From [Clostridium] aerotolerans DSM 5434 (GTDB lineage Bacteria; Bacillota; Clostridia; Lachnospirales; Lachnospiraceae), in NCBI RefSeq assembly GCF_000687555.1, contig NZ_JHWJ01000008.1, forward strand, positions 1-64,000: 64,000 nt of DNA. Reading direction: 5' to 3'. Under the pieces are notes generated by a model, which saw nothing but the letters and a program-made list of their open reading frames with translations, did not search any database and was not told where the DNA came from. The position numbers and the translations under genes are program-made. Of this stretch, positions 51,880 through 61,420 are shown piece by piece. Position 1 is the first letter of the stretch. The number at the start of each line of letters is the position of its first letter.

Positions 51880-52728
51880 CTATTTTGAAAGAAGCCTTAA
51901 TATTTCATCGCGGGCTTCCTCTATGGTAGTAATGTTGCTATCAATGGGTATGCCCCGTTCCTTTAGGGTATGGACCACGTAGGTAATCTGAGGCGCTGCA
52001 AGGCCGATGGCTTCCAATTCCTTATAATGCTTAAATACTTCCTTTGGCGTATCATCAAACACCTTTTCCCCTTGATTCATCACTAGAATCCGGTCCACGT
52101 ACCGTGCAATGTCTTCCATGCTGTGGGAAACAAGGATGATGGTCATCTTCTGCTCCTTATGAAGCCGCTCAATCTGATCCAGAATCTCATCTCTCCCTTT
52201 GGGATCAAGTCCTGCGGTAGGCTCATCTAAAATAAGGACCTCCGGTCTCATGGCCAAAACTCCGGCGATTGCCACCCTGCGCTTCTGGCCTCCTGACAAG
52301 TCAAAGGGGGAACGCTTGTAATAGCTCTCATCAAGCCCTACCATAGTAAGAGCTTCTTTGGCCCTTGTTTCTATTTCTTCTTTTGAAAGCTTCTGATTCT
52401 TTGGACCAAAGCAGACATCGGAAAACACGTCCACCTCAAAAAGCTGGTGCTCTGGATACTGAAATACCAGTCCCACCTGGCTTCTTAAAGCCTGCATATT
52501 ATAACCATCGCTGTAAATGTTCTTATCGTTGTAATAAATGGCTCCGCTTGTCCCCCGAATCAATCCATTTAAATGCTGGATCAGAGTGGATTTACCGGAA
52601 CCGGTATGACCGATGAGCCCGATAAATTCTCCGTCTTTTATCTCCAGGTTCACATCCTTAAGGGCATGCTGTTCAAAGGCGGTACCATTTCCATAGATGT
52701 AATTTAAATGCTCTACTTTAATTCCCAT
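51880..52728 (-). CDS. ecfA2: ECF transporter ATPase EcfA2
   Basis: The 282-residue ATPase has Walker [19 protein letters not shown]-loop [22 protein letters not shown], signature [14 protein letters not shown], Walker [16 protein letters not shown] and the switch His in [11 protein letters not shown] at 52728 is used because GGAGGAGACC precedes it; it overlaps ecfA1 by 11 bases. It drives group II vitamin uptake with EcfA1 and EcfT. Confidence 0.93.
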   Translation of the reverse strand: MGIKVEHLNYIYGNGTAFEQHALKDVNLEIKDGEFIGLIGHTGSGKSTLIQHLNGLIRGTSGAIYYNDKNIYSDGYNMQALRSQVGLVFQYPEHQLFEVDVFSDVCFGPKNQKLSKEEIETRAKEALTMVGLDESYYKRSPFDLSGGQKRRVAIAGVLAMRPEVLILDEPTAGLDPKGRDEILDQIERLHKEQKMTIILVSHSMEDIARYVDRILVMNQGEKVFDDTPKEVFKHYKELEAIGLAAPQITYVVHTLKERGIPIDSNITTIEEARDEILRLLSK

Positions 52729-53623
52729 GGTCTCCTCCATTTTCCGAAGCTTCCTTATTAGATATATGACCGGCAAACTTAGGGATCAGATTTTCCATGA
52801 GTTCCTCTAAGGTCAGGATTCCATCTGGCAGATCAACGCCTCCTTTTTGAAGCTCATAGGCAAGCTCTGTAACCTGAGGCACGTCAAGACGGTAGGATTT
52901 AAGCTCCTCCACCCTGGAAAATATCTCTTTGGGTGTTCCGTCCATAACCACTTTGCCTTCGTCCATAACGATTACCCGGTCTGCATCTGTAACCTCTTCC
53001 ATGTAGTGGGTAATTAAAAGCACGGTAATGCCTTCCTTCTTATTTAATTCAAGTACCGTCTTAACCACTTCCTTACGGCCGTTGGGGTCTAACATGGCAG
53101 TGGGCTCATCTAAAACAATGCACTGAGGACGCATAGCCATAACTCCGGCAATGGCAACTCTCTGCTTCTGACCTCCTGACAGCTTATTGGGAGACTTTAA
53201 ACGATAGGAAGCCATTCCAACTGCTTTCAGGCTTTCGTCCACCCGTCTCCATATTTCTTCGGTAGGAACTCCCATGTTCTCAGGGCCGAATCCCACATCC
53301 TCTTCTACTATATTTCCAATGATCTGGTTGTCCGGGTTTTGGAACACCATCCCCGTCTTTTTCCGTACCTCCCATAAATTCTCTTCCTTGGAAGTATCAA
53401 GTCCCTGGATCCATACAGTTCCCTCCGTAGGCAGCAAAATGGCATTGAGCTGTTTGGCAAAGGTAGACTTACCGGAACCGTTGTGCCCCAGTATAGCGAT
53501 GAACTGTCCTGCTTCAATATCAAGTGAGACATCATCGATGGCACGTTTGATTTCTTCTATATTTTCTTCTTCATCTCTTCTGATATAATCAAATATCAGC
53601 TTTGACGCTTTTATTATTCCCAT
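52718..53623 (-). CDS. ecfA1: ECF transporter ATPase EcfA1
   Basis: The 301-residue ATPase has Walker [18 protein letters not shown]-loop [22 protein letters not shown], signature [14 protein letters not shown], Walker [16 protein letters not shown] and switch His [11 protein letters not shown] 53623 has AAAGG six bases upstream. It is the first gene of the ECF module, from a promoter at 53668-53696. In other clostridia it directly follows rplQ; here two cell-wall genes intervene. Confidence 0.93.
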   Translation of the reverse strand: MGIIKASKLIFDYIRRDEEENIEEIKRAIDDVSLDIEAGQFIAILGHNGSGKSTFAKQLNAILLPTEGTVWIQGLDTSKEENLWEVRKKTGMVFQNPDNQIIGNIVEEDVGFGPENMGVPTEEIWRRVDESLKAVGMASYRLKSPNKLSGGQKQRVAIAGVMAMRPQCIVLDEPTAMLDPNGRKEVVKTVLELNKKEGITVLLITHYMEEVTDADRVIVMDEGKVVMDGTPKEIFSRVEELKSYRLDVPQVTELAYELQKGGVDLPDGILTLEELMENLIPKFAGHISNKEASENGGDHGN

Positions 53624-53667
53624 AGCAAGCCTTTCTGTCATGAATTTATATACTCGTATGCCACATA

Positions 53668-53696
53668 ATTTTAGATGAATATTCCCAATCAGTCAA
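53668..53696 (-). promoter_or_regulatory. Promoter of the ecfA1 operon
   Basis: Minus-strand TTGACT (53691-53696) and TAAAAT (53668-53673) are 17 bases apart, 45-75 bases before the ecfA1 ATG. Confidence 0.7.
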
Positions 53697-53771
53697 GCAT
53701 CGACATAAATCTTTTATAAATAAAGAGTCTGGCAGGTTTATTTATTTGATAGACGTAATTTCCTATTACAT

Positions 53772-53805
53772 AAAAAAATGGTACAGAATTTTTTCTGTAC
53801 CATTT
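53772..53805 (-). terminator. Terminator after the cell-wall-binding gene pair
   Basis: AAATGGTACAGAA and TTCTGTACCATTT form a 13-base stem (53777-53805 region) that runs into seven T on the minus strand. It begins 13 bases past the second gene. Confidence 0.85.
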
Positions 53806-53817
53806 CTCATGATATAA

Positions 53818-54846
53818 TTAGTGTACCCAAAGTCCGGAGCTGTCAACCTTATAAACTCCATCAATTAAGGTATCAGATGCCATACTGCCGTCTAAATTTA
53901 AATAATACCATTTTCCAGGGTTTGGCTGAATCCAACCGGAAGCCATATCTCCATTGGAATTTAAATAATACCACTTCTCATCTAACTTCTGCCAGCCCGT
54001 AAGCATGGCTCCGTCATTGCCTAAGTAATACCATTTATCGTGAATGAACTGCCAGCCGGTTACAGCGAATTCTTCTCCGTTGAAGTAATACCATTTACCG
54101 CTTATCATCTTCCAGGTGTTGGCGGCATAAGCGCCATCCTCGCTACGGTACTTCTTACCGTTCTTATATTCCGCCCAGGCACCGTTTGTTTCACCCAGCT
54201 CCTGAACCACGGAATCGTCAGAAATCACCGGCTCACCTTCCTGTAAATACTCTTCCTCAGAAGAATCCTTTAGAATGGCTTTCACCGTATAATAATACTT
54301 CTGGCCATTTTCCATATATTGCAGCAGATCTACGGTGTTGGTGGAAATGGTCATGCTCTTGACCCAGATGCCGCCTTCCTTATAAACAACGACCTGATAC
54401 CGGGAAGCGAAGGGAACCTTTTTCCAGGTTGCCTTTGTTCTGGCCGCATCGCTAAAGCCTGCTTTTTCCGTGCCGGCAAGCTTTGCTACCGGAACGTAGG
54501 AAACCTTTACTACAGTCTCACCATCTTCTGCCTTTGCGGATATCAGCTTACCTCCGGTGACAGAGCAATCAGAATTAGAGTAGGTGCCAGGAACTCTTAA
54601 GGTAGCAATTACTTTTTTCCCTGGTTCCCATTTCTCAGGATCCTTATTCCATTCGGGACTTGTTTCTGACAAATTCACCGTGACTGACGGAATTTGAATT
54701 CCCTCTGTCCAGCTGCTCTTCCCGCCATGGTCCAGCCGGATCTTCAAGCTGCCGGAAGCTCCAGCTGTGATTGACATTCCCATCACCATAACCATGCACA
54801 AAAGCACCAGCCAGGCTGCCTTTCCCCGTATCCACTTCATTTGCAT
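53818..54846 (-). CDS. Secreted cell-wall-binding repeat protein (second of pair)
   Basis: The 342-residue protein has a signal peptide (WLVLLCMVMVMGMSITAGASG), an N-terminal ~130-residue beta region with an FN3-like segment (ASRYQVVVYKEGGIWV), and five or so CW_binding_1 repeats in the last ~110 residues, such as WYYFNGEEFAVTGWQ and WYYLNSNGDMASGW. Those repeats bind choline or other cell-wall polymers at the surface. No catalytic domain is seen. It follows the first protein's gene after 15 bases. The ATG at 54846 is chosen because AGGAAAGG lies six bases upstream. Confidence 0.85.
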   Translation of the reverse strand: MQMKWIRGKAAWLVLLCMVMVMGMSITAGASGSLKIRLDHGGKSSWTEGIQIPSVTVNLSETSPEWNKDPEKWEPGKKVIATLRVPGTYSNSDCSVTGGKLISAKAEDGETVVKVSYVPVAKLAGTEKAGFSDAARTKATWKKVPFASRYQVVVYKEGGIWVKSMTISTNTVDLLQYMENGQKYYYTVKAILKDSSEEEYLQEGEPVISDDSVVQELGETNGAWAEYKNGKKYRSEDGAYAANTWKMISGKWYYFNGEEFAVTGWQFIHDKWYYLGNDGAMLTGWQKLDEKWYYLNSNGDMASGWIQPNPGKWYYLNLDGSMASDTLIDGVYKVDSSGLWVH

Positions 54847-54861
54847 CAACATCCTTTCCTG

Positions 54862-56106
54862 TTACTTATGCCAAATACCAGTGGCATCTACTGTAAAACC
54901 GCTTATCGTAGTGCTTACTGCCTTTGATCCCTCGCCAGGATAGAAATAATACCAGTTACCGTCTATCTGCTTCCAGCCTTCCTGCATCGCACCGCTGTTG
55001 TCCGCATAATACCATTTGTTATTATAATTGATCCAGCCAACTGACATGGCGCCTTCCACTCCGTTGTTGGTGGAAGGATTTAAGAAATACCACTTATTCG
55101 CAGAAGACTTAACCCAGCCCTTTAACATAGCTCCATCATTATTAAAGTAGTACCACAGGGAATTCTTTTGCTGCCAGCCTGTGAGCATGTTACCATTGGT
55201 ATCAAATAAATACCATATGTTGTTAATGTATGCCCAGTTATTCTTTAAATAAGAACCATCGGGATAACGGTATGACCAGTTATTGCCGTTCTTGATCCAG
55301 CCTACATCCTGGCTTGTTACCACTGAGCTGTTACCATTGTCTTGACCACGTCCGTCAGATACCTTCTCCTGTGGCACGTAGATCTCGCCAGACTCTGTCC
55401 AGTCACTGTTCTTTGCATACTTTGATTCACTGTCGGAAGCTGGAACAGTACGCACCTTAAAGGTGTAGGTTCCTGCTTTTGTCATATAAGGATAGAAATT
55501 ATAAGAGGTTGCTTTCAGTCTCTCTACCTTTTTTACAAGGCTGCTTCCACGGTATAAATACACATCATAGGCATCAGAGCTGCCTTCCGGAGCACTCCAT
55601 CTGGCACTGCCAAGGCTGGAACCAGAATCTCTCCAATCTGCATCTTCCGGTGATTCATAGGTTCCCTTAATTGGTTTAAAGGTAAATGTCACATACAAGG
55701 TATCTGAACCAGACCGGTTGGTGGACACATAGTTTCCACCTTTGATGCTGACATTGCTGGACTGGTAGCCGCCCTTAAATGCGTAGTTATCAGAATCTGT
55801 TGCTCTTAATGTGACCTTCATCTTTGGCTCAGAGCCAAGCTTCATCTTTTTGGTGTCTGAAGTAACCCACTGCAAGTCAGTCACTTCGTATTTATCGTTA
55901 TTGGTATAAACGTAATTTCCTGTTTGCTCATTGGTCTTAAAGGCAGATTCAGATGGTACCGTATCTCCTGCACCAATCTCTTCCAACCCTACATTGATCG
56001 TCACGGACGATATGGTCTTTGCTGCTGCAAACGCCTCAAATGGTACACTGACCCCCAGCAGGGTAACCAGGGACGCCCAGGCCATCAGTCTCGTAATAAA
56101 CTTCAT
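54862..56106 (-). CDS. Secreted cell-wall-binding repeat protein (first of pair)
   Basis: The 414-residue protein has a signal peptide (FITRLMAWASLVTLLGVSVPFEAFA), a ~105-residue beta domain (KTISSVTINVGLEEIG, later VTLRATDSDNYAFKGGY), an FN3-like domain (SARWSAPEGSSDAYDVYLYRG...YTFKVRTVPA) and about six CW_binding_1 repeats (WYLFDTNGNMLTGW, WYYFNNDGAMLKGW). It should sit on the cell surface. ATG at 56106 has GGAGGG upstream; the longer frame lacks a site. Upstream promoter at 56171-56200. The domain order is similar in its partner, suggesting duplication. Confidence 0.87.
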   Translation of the reverse strand: MKFITRLMAWASLVTLLGVSVPFEAFAAAKTISSVTINVGLEEIGAGDTVPSESAFKTNEQTGNYVYTNNDKYEVTDLQWVTSDTKKMKLGSEPKMKVTLRATDSDNYAFKGGYQSSNVSIKGGNYVSTNRSGSDTLYVTFTFKPIKGTYESPEDADWRDSGSSLGSARWSAPEGSSDAYDVYLYRGSSLVKKVERLKATSYNFYPYMTKAGTYTFKVRTVPASDSESKYAKNSDWTESGEIYVPQEKVSDGRGQDNGNSSVVTSQDVGWIKNGNNWSYRYPDGSYLKNNWAYINNIWYLFDTNGNMLTGWQQKNSLWYYFNNDGAMLKGWVKSSANKWYFLNPSTNNGVEGAMSVGWINYNNKWYYADNSGAMQEGWKQIDGNWYYFYPGEGSKAVSTTISGFTVDATGIWHK

Positions 56107-56170
56107 AAAAATCCCTCCGTTCGTATATTTAACGAATCTGGCAATTAAGCCATAATATTCTATATTTAAC

Positions 56171-56200
56171 ATTATAGCCCGGAAAGCAATTGACCGTCAA
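56171..56200 (-). promoter_or_regulatory. Promoter of the cell-wall-binding pair
   Basis: Minus-strand TTGACG (56195-56200) and TATAAT (56171-56176) have an 18-base spacer; it lies between the rplQ terminator and the first gene. Confidence 0.7.
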
Positions 56201-56247
56201 CTTACGATATTCTTTCTTTATTCTTGCTTTTCTTACAGGAATAAAAA

Positions 56248-56286
56248 TAAAAAAATCCCGATAAAGGATTAACTCCAATATCGGGA
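56248..56286 (-). terminator. Terminator after rplQ (end of alpha operon)
   Basis: TCCCGATA and TATCGGGA (56256-56263, 56279-56286) form the stem, with eight A on plus (T on minus) at 56248-56255. It lies 15 bases past rplQ. Confidence 0.85.
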
Positions 56287-56300
56287 ATGTAAATTTTAAA

Positions 56301-56837
56301 TTATACAAGCTCAAGAAGAACTTCCATTGCTGCATCACCTTTACGCTGGCCGATCTTAACGATACGTGTGTAACCACCGTTGCGGGAAACATACTTAGGA
56401 GCAACTTCTTCGAAAAGCTTCTTTGGAAGATCAACAGACTTTGTGTTTTTCTTTCTGCCTGCAGCTTCAGCCGGAACCTCAGTCACATCATAAAGAACTT
56501 TTAACATCTGTCTTCTTGCATGAAGTCTGGAAGGAAGATCTTTTTTGATCTCTTTCTCAACTTCGTCGTATACGGTAACTTTCTTGCCGTTTACAACTTC
56601 TTTTACTCTCTTGCCATCTTTATCTTTACGTGCAACCTTTGCAGTAACTTTAACAGTTTCGAAGTTATCCTTCTCTTTTACAGCTAAAGCGATCAGGCCT
56701 TCCGCAACTTTACGGATTTCTTTTGCTCTTGCTTCTGTTGTCACGATTTTGCCATTGTGTAATAATGCAGTTACCTGGCTTCTGATTAATGCTTTTCTCT
56801 GACTGGAAGTTTTTCCCAGCTTTCTATATCCTGCCAT
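56301..56837 (-). CDS. rplQ: 50S ribosomal protein L17
   Basis: The 178-residue protein is L17: MAGYRKLGKTSSQRKALIRSQV at the start, AKEIRKVAEGLIALAVKE, and the C-terminal YTRIVKIGQRKGDAAMEVLLEL. It is about 50 residues longer than the common ~120-residue form because of a charged insert (KDKDGKRVKEVVNGKKVTVYDEV) in the middle, typical of this clostridial group. GGAGG precedes ATG 56837. Last gene of the alpha operon. Confidence 0.95.
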   Translation of the reverse strand: MAGYRKLGKTSSQRKALIRSQVTALLHNGKIVTTEARAKEIRKVAEGLIALAVKEKDNFETVKVTAKVARKDKDGKRVKEVVNGKKVTVYDEVEKEIKKDLPSRLHARRQMLKVLYDVTEVPAEAAGRKKNTKSVDLPKKLFEEVAPKYVSRNGGYTRIVKIGQRKGDAAMEVLLELV

Positions 56838-56961
56838 TATAATATTCCTCCATTTGTGGAACACGGATACATGCTTCTTCGGTCTTACTGTATCAGTGCT
56901 TAATTCTCCATGCATTGGGCAAGAAATCAGACCCATCTCAATCCAAGCGGATCAATTTCAA

Positions 56962-57930
56962 TTATACATTGGAATCATCGCTTGGGTTAAGCTGTAAGCC
57001 TAACTCCTTTAACTTGGCTAACACTTCCTCTAAAGACTTGCGGCCAAGGTTACGAACCTTCATCATATCCTCAGATGTGCGGTTGCACAGTTCTTCAACG
57101 GTATTGATTCCAGCTCTCTTAAGACAATTGTATGAACGGACAGAAAGCTCCAGCTCATCAATGTTCATCTCAAGCACTTTCTCTTTTTCATTGTCTTCCT
57201 TCTCCACCATGACTTCAGCAGTCTTAGCGTTTTCAGAAAGGTCGATGAACAGATTTAAATGCTCGCTTAATACTTTAGCTGCAAGGCTGACAGCCTCATC
57301 TGGTGCCAAAGTACCGTTTGTAAATACATCTAATGCCAACTTATCATAGTCAGTGACCTGACCTACTCGGGTGTTCTGTACCGTCATATTAACGCGTTCT
57401 ACTGGTGTATAAATAGAATCAACTGCAATTACGCCAATCGGTAAATCCTCACTCTTGTTCTTGTCTGCACTCACATAGCCACGGCCCTTTGTGATAGTAA
57501 GCTCCATATAGAACTTGCTGTCTGTTCCGCCGCTAAGTGTAGCGATAACCAAATCCGGGTTCATGATCTCAATATCAGGATCTGCCTGGATGTCAGCAGC
57601 AGTCACAACACCTTCGCCTTCAAACTCGATGTATGCAACCTTAGCTTCGTTGGTGTCGCTATTATTCTTAATAGATAAGCTCTTGATGTTCATAATGATC
57701 TCAGTAACATCCTCTTTAACACCAGGAATAGAACTGAATTCATGCAAAACGCCGTCGATTTTTACCTGACTGACTGCAGCTCCCGGTAAGGAAGAAAGCA
57801 TGATCCTTCTTAAGGAATTACCTAAAGTCGTGCCATAACCTCTTTCAAGCGGTTCAACTACAAACTTGCCATATTTCTTGTCTTCTGAGATCTCAGCGAT
57901 CTCAATATTTGGTTTTTCAAAATCGAACAC
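56962..57930 (-). CDS. rpoA: DNA-directed RNA polymerase alpha subunit
   Basis: The 322-residue protein has the N-terminal dimerisation domain ([32 protein letters not shown]) and the C-terminal DNA-contact domain ([39 protein letters not shown]). The start is GTG at 57930, eight bases after AGGAGG; frames upstream lack a site and read through the spacer. Between rpsD (108 bases) and rplQ (124 bases) it has longer gaps than usual. Confidence 0.96.
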   Translation of the reverse strand: MFDFEKPNIEIAEISEDKKYGKFVVEPLERGYGTTLGNSLRRIMLSSLPGAAVSQVKIDGVLHEFSSIPGVKEDVTEIIMNIKSLSIKNNSDTNEAKVAYIEFEGEGVVTAADIQADPDIEIMNPDLVIATLSGGTDSKFYMELTITKGRGYVSADKNKSEDLPIGVIAVDSIYTPVERVNMTVQNTRVGQVTDYDKLALDVFTNGTLAPDEAVSLAAKVLSEHLNLFIDLSENAKTAEVMVEKEDNEKEKVLEMNIDELELSVRSYNCLKRAGINTVEELCNRTSEDMMKVRNLGRKSLEEVLAKLKELGLQLNPSDDSNV

Positions 57931-58038
57931 TAATAGCCCCTCCTTTTGGGTATTTTGTATCGAGGGTCTTATACTCAAACCTTGCCCGGAGGCCAAGGAC
58001 CCCCGGGCGAAAGCCGGCTGCTATGAACAGACTTTCAA

Positions 58039-58632
58039 TTATTTGGAGTACAACTCGACGATAAGCATTTCATTCACTGGAACATCAATCTCATCTCTTG
58101 TTGGTAACTCTTTAACAGTACCACGTAAATTCTCATGGTCAACATCAAGCCAAGCTGGTACTAAACGTCCTGCTGTGGTCTCCTGAACACTTTTGAATCT
58201 TGCATTGGTTTTGCATTTTTCTTTAACTTCGATCACATCTCCAGCCTTAACTAAGAAGGAAGGAATGTTTACGCACTTACCATTTACAAGAATGCTCTTG
58301 TGGTCAACCATCTGTCTGGTCTCTCTTCTTGTTCTTCCGAATCCCATACGGAATACTACATTGTCAAGTCTTCTCTCAAGAAGGGTCATGAGGTTTTCAC
58401 CTACTAAACCATTCATTCTTTCAGCCTTAGCATAGTAGTTACGGAAAGGTTTCTCAAGAACGCCGTAGATGAATTTGGCTTTCTGCTTTTCTCTTAACTG
58501 AACGCCGTACTCACTCATCTTTCTGTTCGCTCTTTTTAATTCTCTTTTTGATTTTTTATCTATTCCTAAATAGATCGGATCAAGACCAAGGGATCTACAT
58601 CTTTTAAGAACAGGAACTCTATCAACTGCCAC
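58039..58632 (-). CDS. rpsD: 30S ribosomal protein S4
   Basis: The 197-residue protein is S4: RVPVLKRCRSLGLDPIYLG at the start, then LREKQKAKFIYGVLEKPFRNYY, and the S4 RNA-binding motif RMGFGRTRRETRQMVDHKSI. It lacks the four-cysteine zinc site of the C+ form (only one Cys at the N-terminus), so it is the C- type. It is inside the alpha operon between rpsK and rpoA. Confidence 0.96.
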   Translation of the reverse strand: MAVDRVPVLKRCRSLGLDPIYLGIDKKSKRELKRANRKMSEYGVQLREKQKAKFIYGVLEKPFRNYYAKAERMNGLVGENLMTLLERRLDNVVFRMGFGRTRRETRQMVDHKSILVNGKCVNIPSFLVKAGDVIEVKEKCKTNARFKSVQETTAGRLVPAWLDVDHENLRGTVKELPTRDEIDVPVNEMLIVELYSK

Positions 58633-58648
58633 TGTAATTACCTCCTAA

Positions 58649-59050
58649 TTAAACTCTTCTACGTTTTGGTGGACGACAACCATTATGTGGAACTGGTGTT
58701 ACATCCTTTATGCTGGTTACTTCTAATCCGCATGCCTGAAGTGCACGAATAGCTGCTTCACGGCCTGAACCAGGACCTTTAACCATAACGTCTACTGATT
58801 TTAAACCATGTATAAGAGCCGCCTTAGTAGCAGTTTCTGCCGCCATCTGAGCTGCATATGGAGTAGATTTTCTTGAACCTCTAAATCCCAGACCGCCAGC
58901 ACTTGCCCATGATAATGCATTACCCTGTGTATCTGTTAATGTCACAATTGTGTTATTAAAAGATGACTGGATATGTGCTTGTCCGCGTTCAACGTTTTTC
59001 TTTACGCGCTTTTTTGTCACTTTTTTAGTAGTGGACACTTTTTTAGCCAT
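58649..59050 (-). CDS. rpsK: 30S ribosomal protein S11
   Basis: The 133-residue protein is S11: [40 protein letters not shown] and the C-terminal [15 protein letters not shown]. It starts after a 231-base structured spacer following rpsM, much longer than usual, and is 16 bases from rpsD. Confidence 0.97.
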   Translation of the reverse strand: MAKKVSTTKKVTKKRVKKNVERGQAHIQSSFNNTIVTLTDTQGNALSWASAGGLGFRGSRKSTPYAAQMAAETATKAALIHGLKSVDVMVKGPGSGREAAIRALQACGLEVTSIKDVTPVPHNGCRPPKRRRV

Positions 59051-59283
59051 TTTAAACTAACCTACTTTCTTTTTACTTGCTCCGCCCTGCCCTCATCGTA
59101 AGAGCCGGCGCAGGGTACGAATATCGAATCCTGTTATTCCTGTTTTTAAAACATGTAACGTGATTCTGTATTGTTGTTAATAATGATGTTCTTTTCCCTC
59201 ACGGTCAAAGAACGACTTTGCCCGATAAAGCGGGGCACGCTGTCACACTAAGTTCGTGAGATACCTCACTAAGTGTTCAATGC
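59051..59283 (-). other. Structured spacer between rpsM and rpsK
   Basis: The 233-base gap holds several minus-strand hairpins: GTGAG/CTCAC (about 59250-59264), CAAAG/CTTTG (around 59200-59220), and CCCTGC/GCAGGG (about 59085-59118). In most bacteria this gap is about 20 bases. It may hold a regulatory RNA structure or a ribosomal protein-binding site; no gene is seen. Confidence 0.5.
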
Positions 59284-59652
59284 CTATTTCTTCTTATTTG
59301 CTACAGTTTTTCTTGGGCCTTTTCTTGTTCTTGCGTTGGTCTTTGTCTTCTGACCACGAACAGGAAGGCTCTTTCTGTGACGAATTCCGCGGTAGCAACC
59401 GATTTCCTGAAGTCTCTTGATGTTCATAGCGATTTCTCTACGTAAATCACCTTCAACAGTCTGAGTTCCAGTAATTACTTCTGCAAGTCTTTTCACTTCG
59501 TCATCTGTTAAGTCCTTAACACGAGTGTCAGGATTAACGCCTGCTTCTGTGAGAATGCGGTTTGAACTTGTTCTACCAATACCGTAGATATAAGTTAAGC
59601 CGATCTCAACACGTTTTTCTCTTGGTAAATCAACACCTGAAATACGAGCCAT
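59284..59652 (-). CDS. rpsM: 30S ribosomal protein S13
   Basis: The 122-residue protein is S13: [26 protein letters not shown] and the C-terminal [22 protein letters not shown] tail. It contacts tRNA and the central intersubunit bridge. It lies 28 bases downstream of rpmJ. Confidence 0.97.
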   Translation of the reverse strand: MARISGVDLPREKRVEIGLTYIYGIGRTSSNRILTEAGVNPDTRVKDLTDDEVKRLAEVITGTQTVEGDLRREIAMNIKRLQEIGCYRGIRHRKSLPVRGQKTKTNARTRKGPRKTVANKKK

Positions 59653-59680
59653 TTGTGTAGTACACCTCCATTAATATTTT

Positions 59681-59794
59681 TTAACCTTGTCTCTGCTTAT
59701 GCTTAGGATTTTCACAGATTACTCTGATACTGCCTTTTCTCTTGATGATTTTGCATTTTTCGCAAATCGGTTTGACTGATGATCTAACCTTCAC
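59681..59794 (-). CDS. rpmJ: 50S ribosomal protein L36
   Basis: A 37-codon frame with GTG start (AAGGAG seven bases upstream) encodes [20 protein letters not shown] and then [16 protein letters not shown]. The zinc ribbon Cys11, Cys14, Cys27, His32 is intact. It lies between infA and rpsM, as in other clostridia, and is too short to be found by length filters. Confidence 0.95.
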   Translation of the reverse strand: MKVRSSVKPICEKCKIIKRKGSIRVICENPKHKQRQG

Positions 59795-60136
59795 AGCAAT
59801 TCTCCTTTCCGTTATGCGCTCTTTCGCATTATGCACTTAACGCCCTTTATATAGACGTTTACGTGTAAAAGCGCTCCCCGACACTTGGCGAGCTCTCTTG
59901 CGAGCCTAGTGACGATGGAGTCTCATCTTGCAAAGAGCCTTCTGAGTATACCCGCAGTGTGTTTTATATAAAACCAGTGCTGCCTTACAGGCAATATACA
60001 CCCAGTATTTCAACAAAGTCGCTCCAGCATTATACCACTAATCATGCAAAAATGCAAGCGCTTTTTCCTATATATTTATTAACCCTTTACCCTGGTGTGT
60101 CATGGTAAAATGGGTTCTTTCCGGCAAATAAATGCC
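59795..60136 (-). other. Leader between infA and rpmJ
   Basis: The 342-base gap contains a strong promoter (60029-60057) and a ~220-base transcribed leader with a CACT...AGTG-flanked hairpin (~59880-59915). No other gene was seen. It divides the spc-type genes from the alpha operon genes. Confidence 0.55.
60029..60057 (-). promoter_or_regulatory. Internal promoter before rpmJ
   Basis: Minus-strand TTGCAT (60052-60057) and TATAAT (60029-60034) are 17 bases apart. It would start transcription of rpmJ-rpsM-rpsK-rpsD-rpoA-rplQ about 230 bases upstream of rpmJ. Confidence 0.78.
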
Positions 60137-60355
60137 TTATTTGTCTCTCCAGATGATTCTTCCCTTGCTTAAATCATAAGGGGACATCTCGATCGTTACC
60201 TTATCTCCTGGTAAAATACGAATGTAGTTCATACGGAGCTTACCGCTGATGTGGGCCAATACCTGATGACCATTCTCCAGCTCAACCTGGAACATGGCAT
60301 TGGGAAGTTTTTCCACAACGGTTCCTTCAATTTCAATAACATCTGCTTTTGACAT
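60137..60355 (-). CDS. infA: Translation initiation factor IF-1
   Basis: The 72-residue protein is IF-1: [43 protein letters not shown] and [13 protein letters not shown]. It is an OB-fold protein that binds the A site during initiation. It lies five bases after the KOW-domain gene. Confidence 0.97.
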   Translation of the reverse strand: MSKADVIEIEGTVVEKLPNAMFQVELENGHQVLAHISGKLRMNYIRILPGDKVTIEMSPYDLSKGRIIWRDK

Positions 60356-60360
60356 AAAGC

Positions 60361-60642
60361 TTACCTCCTAACAACCTGTTCTTCTCTTTTGAAACATCGG
60401 ATGAAATATTTAATCTCTTCATCGGTGACTTTTTGTTCCGCCCGGATCTTTTCTCCAGGGGAATGCTTCTCCCATGCAAGGGCTTTTACATGCTTTTTCT
60501 TTTTCTTCTTTGGACAGTCAAGACACCGGTATTTTCCGTCCACCAGATATATATATTCGTCTTCTTCTTTTAATATGAAGAAATAGCTACCTTTATCGCG
60601 TCCCGCGATTGACTGTACCAGTGATCCTGCTTCTAATTCCAT
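60361..60642 (-). CDS. KOW-domain RNA-binding protein (ribosomal protein L14e-like)
   Basis: The 93-residue protein starts [22 protein letters not shown], a KOW-type element, and continues with [20 protein letters not shown], a lysine run and a C-x2-C pair. Such L14e/L6e/L27e-like proteins sit between map and infA in many clostridia and are presumed to be ribosome- or RNA-associated. ATG 60642 has AAGGAA six bases upstream; the GTG before it abuts the site. Function is unproven. Confidence 0.8.
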   Translation of the reverse strand: MELEAGSLVQSIAGRDKGSYFFILKEEDEYIYLVDGKYRCLDCPKKKKKKHVKALAWEKHSPGEKIRAEQKVTDEEIKYFIRCFKREEQVVRR

Positions 60643-60652
60643 GGGCACTTCC

Positions 60653-61417
60653 TTACTTATTACCGGTAACCAGACTTAAAATCTCTGGTTCGCCTTCTGT
60701 AATCAGAATGGTATTTTCATAGTGGGCAGATAAGCTTCCGTCCTCTGTTACAACGGTCCAGTCATCATCAAGCCATTCTACTTCCGGTGTTCCTTCATTG
60801 ATCATCGGTTCAATGGCAAGGGTCATTCCTGGCCTCAATATAATTCCTCGTCTTCGTTGAACAAAATTCGGTATCTCAGGCTCTTCATGGAGGTTCGCTC
60901 CAATTCCATGCCCTACCAGATCACGGACAACACCATAGCCAAAACTTTCTGCATATTTTTGAATCGCAGCAGATATATCACCTAGATGATTGCCAGATTT
61001 TGCAAATTTAATCCCTTCGAAGAAACATTGTCTCGTCACTTCAATCAGCTGGCCTGCATTTGGAGTAATTTCTCCTATGCCGTAAGTCCTGGCAGCATCG
61101 GAATGGTATCCCTTGTAAATGACGCCTGCATCAAGGCTTACGATATCACCTTCCTCTAAAAAACGCTTCTTACTTGGTATTCCATGGACCACTTCATCGT
61201 TTACAGAAACGCATATGGACGCTGGATAACCATTATAGTGTAAAAAGGAGGGGATACAGCCGTAGCTTCTTATGATTTCTTCTCCCAGATGGTCGATATC
61301 CCAGGTTGTCATTCCAGGCTTTAAGGCCTTTGAAAGTTCTTCATGGGTAATGCTGAGAATCCTTCCGGCTTCTCTCATTCGTTCTATCTCTCTTGCAGAT
61401 TTAATCGTAACTGACAT
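60653..61417 (-). CDS. map: Methionine aminopeptidase
   Basis: The 254-residue enzyme has the type I MetAP pattern: YPASICVSVNDEVVHGIPS, GDIVSLDAGVIYKGYHSDAARTYGIGE (two metal Asp), RDLVGHGIGANLHEEPEIPN (His), MTLAIEPMINEG and NTILITEGEPEIL (Glu). It removes the initiator Met from nascent chains. It lies 10 bases upstream of the KOW gene and 3 bases after adk. Confidence 0.96.
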   Translation of the reverse strand: MSVTIKSAREIERMREAGRILSITHEELSKALKPGMTTWDIDHLGEEIIRSYGCIPSFLHYNGYPASICVSVNDEVVHGIPSKKRFLEEGDIVSLDAGVIYKGYHSDAARTYGIGEITPNAGQLIEVTRQCFFEGIKFAKSGNHLGDISAAIQKYAESFGYGVVRDLVGHGIGANLHEEPEIPNFVQRRRGIILRPGMTLAIEPMINEGTPEVEWLDDDWTVVTEDGSLSAHYENTILITEGEPEILSLVTGNK

Positions 61418-61420
61418 AAA

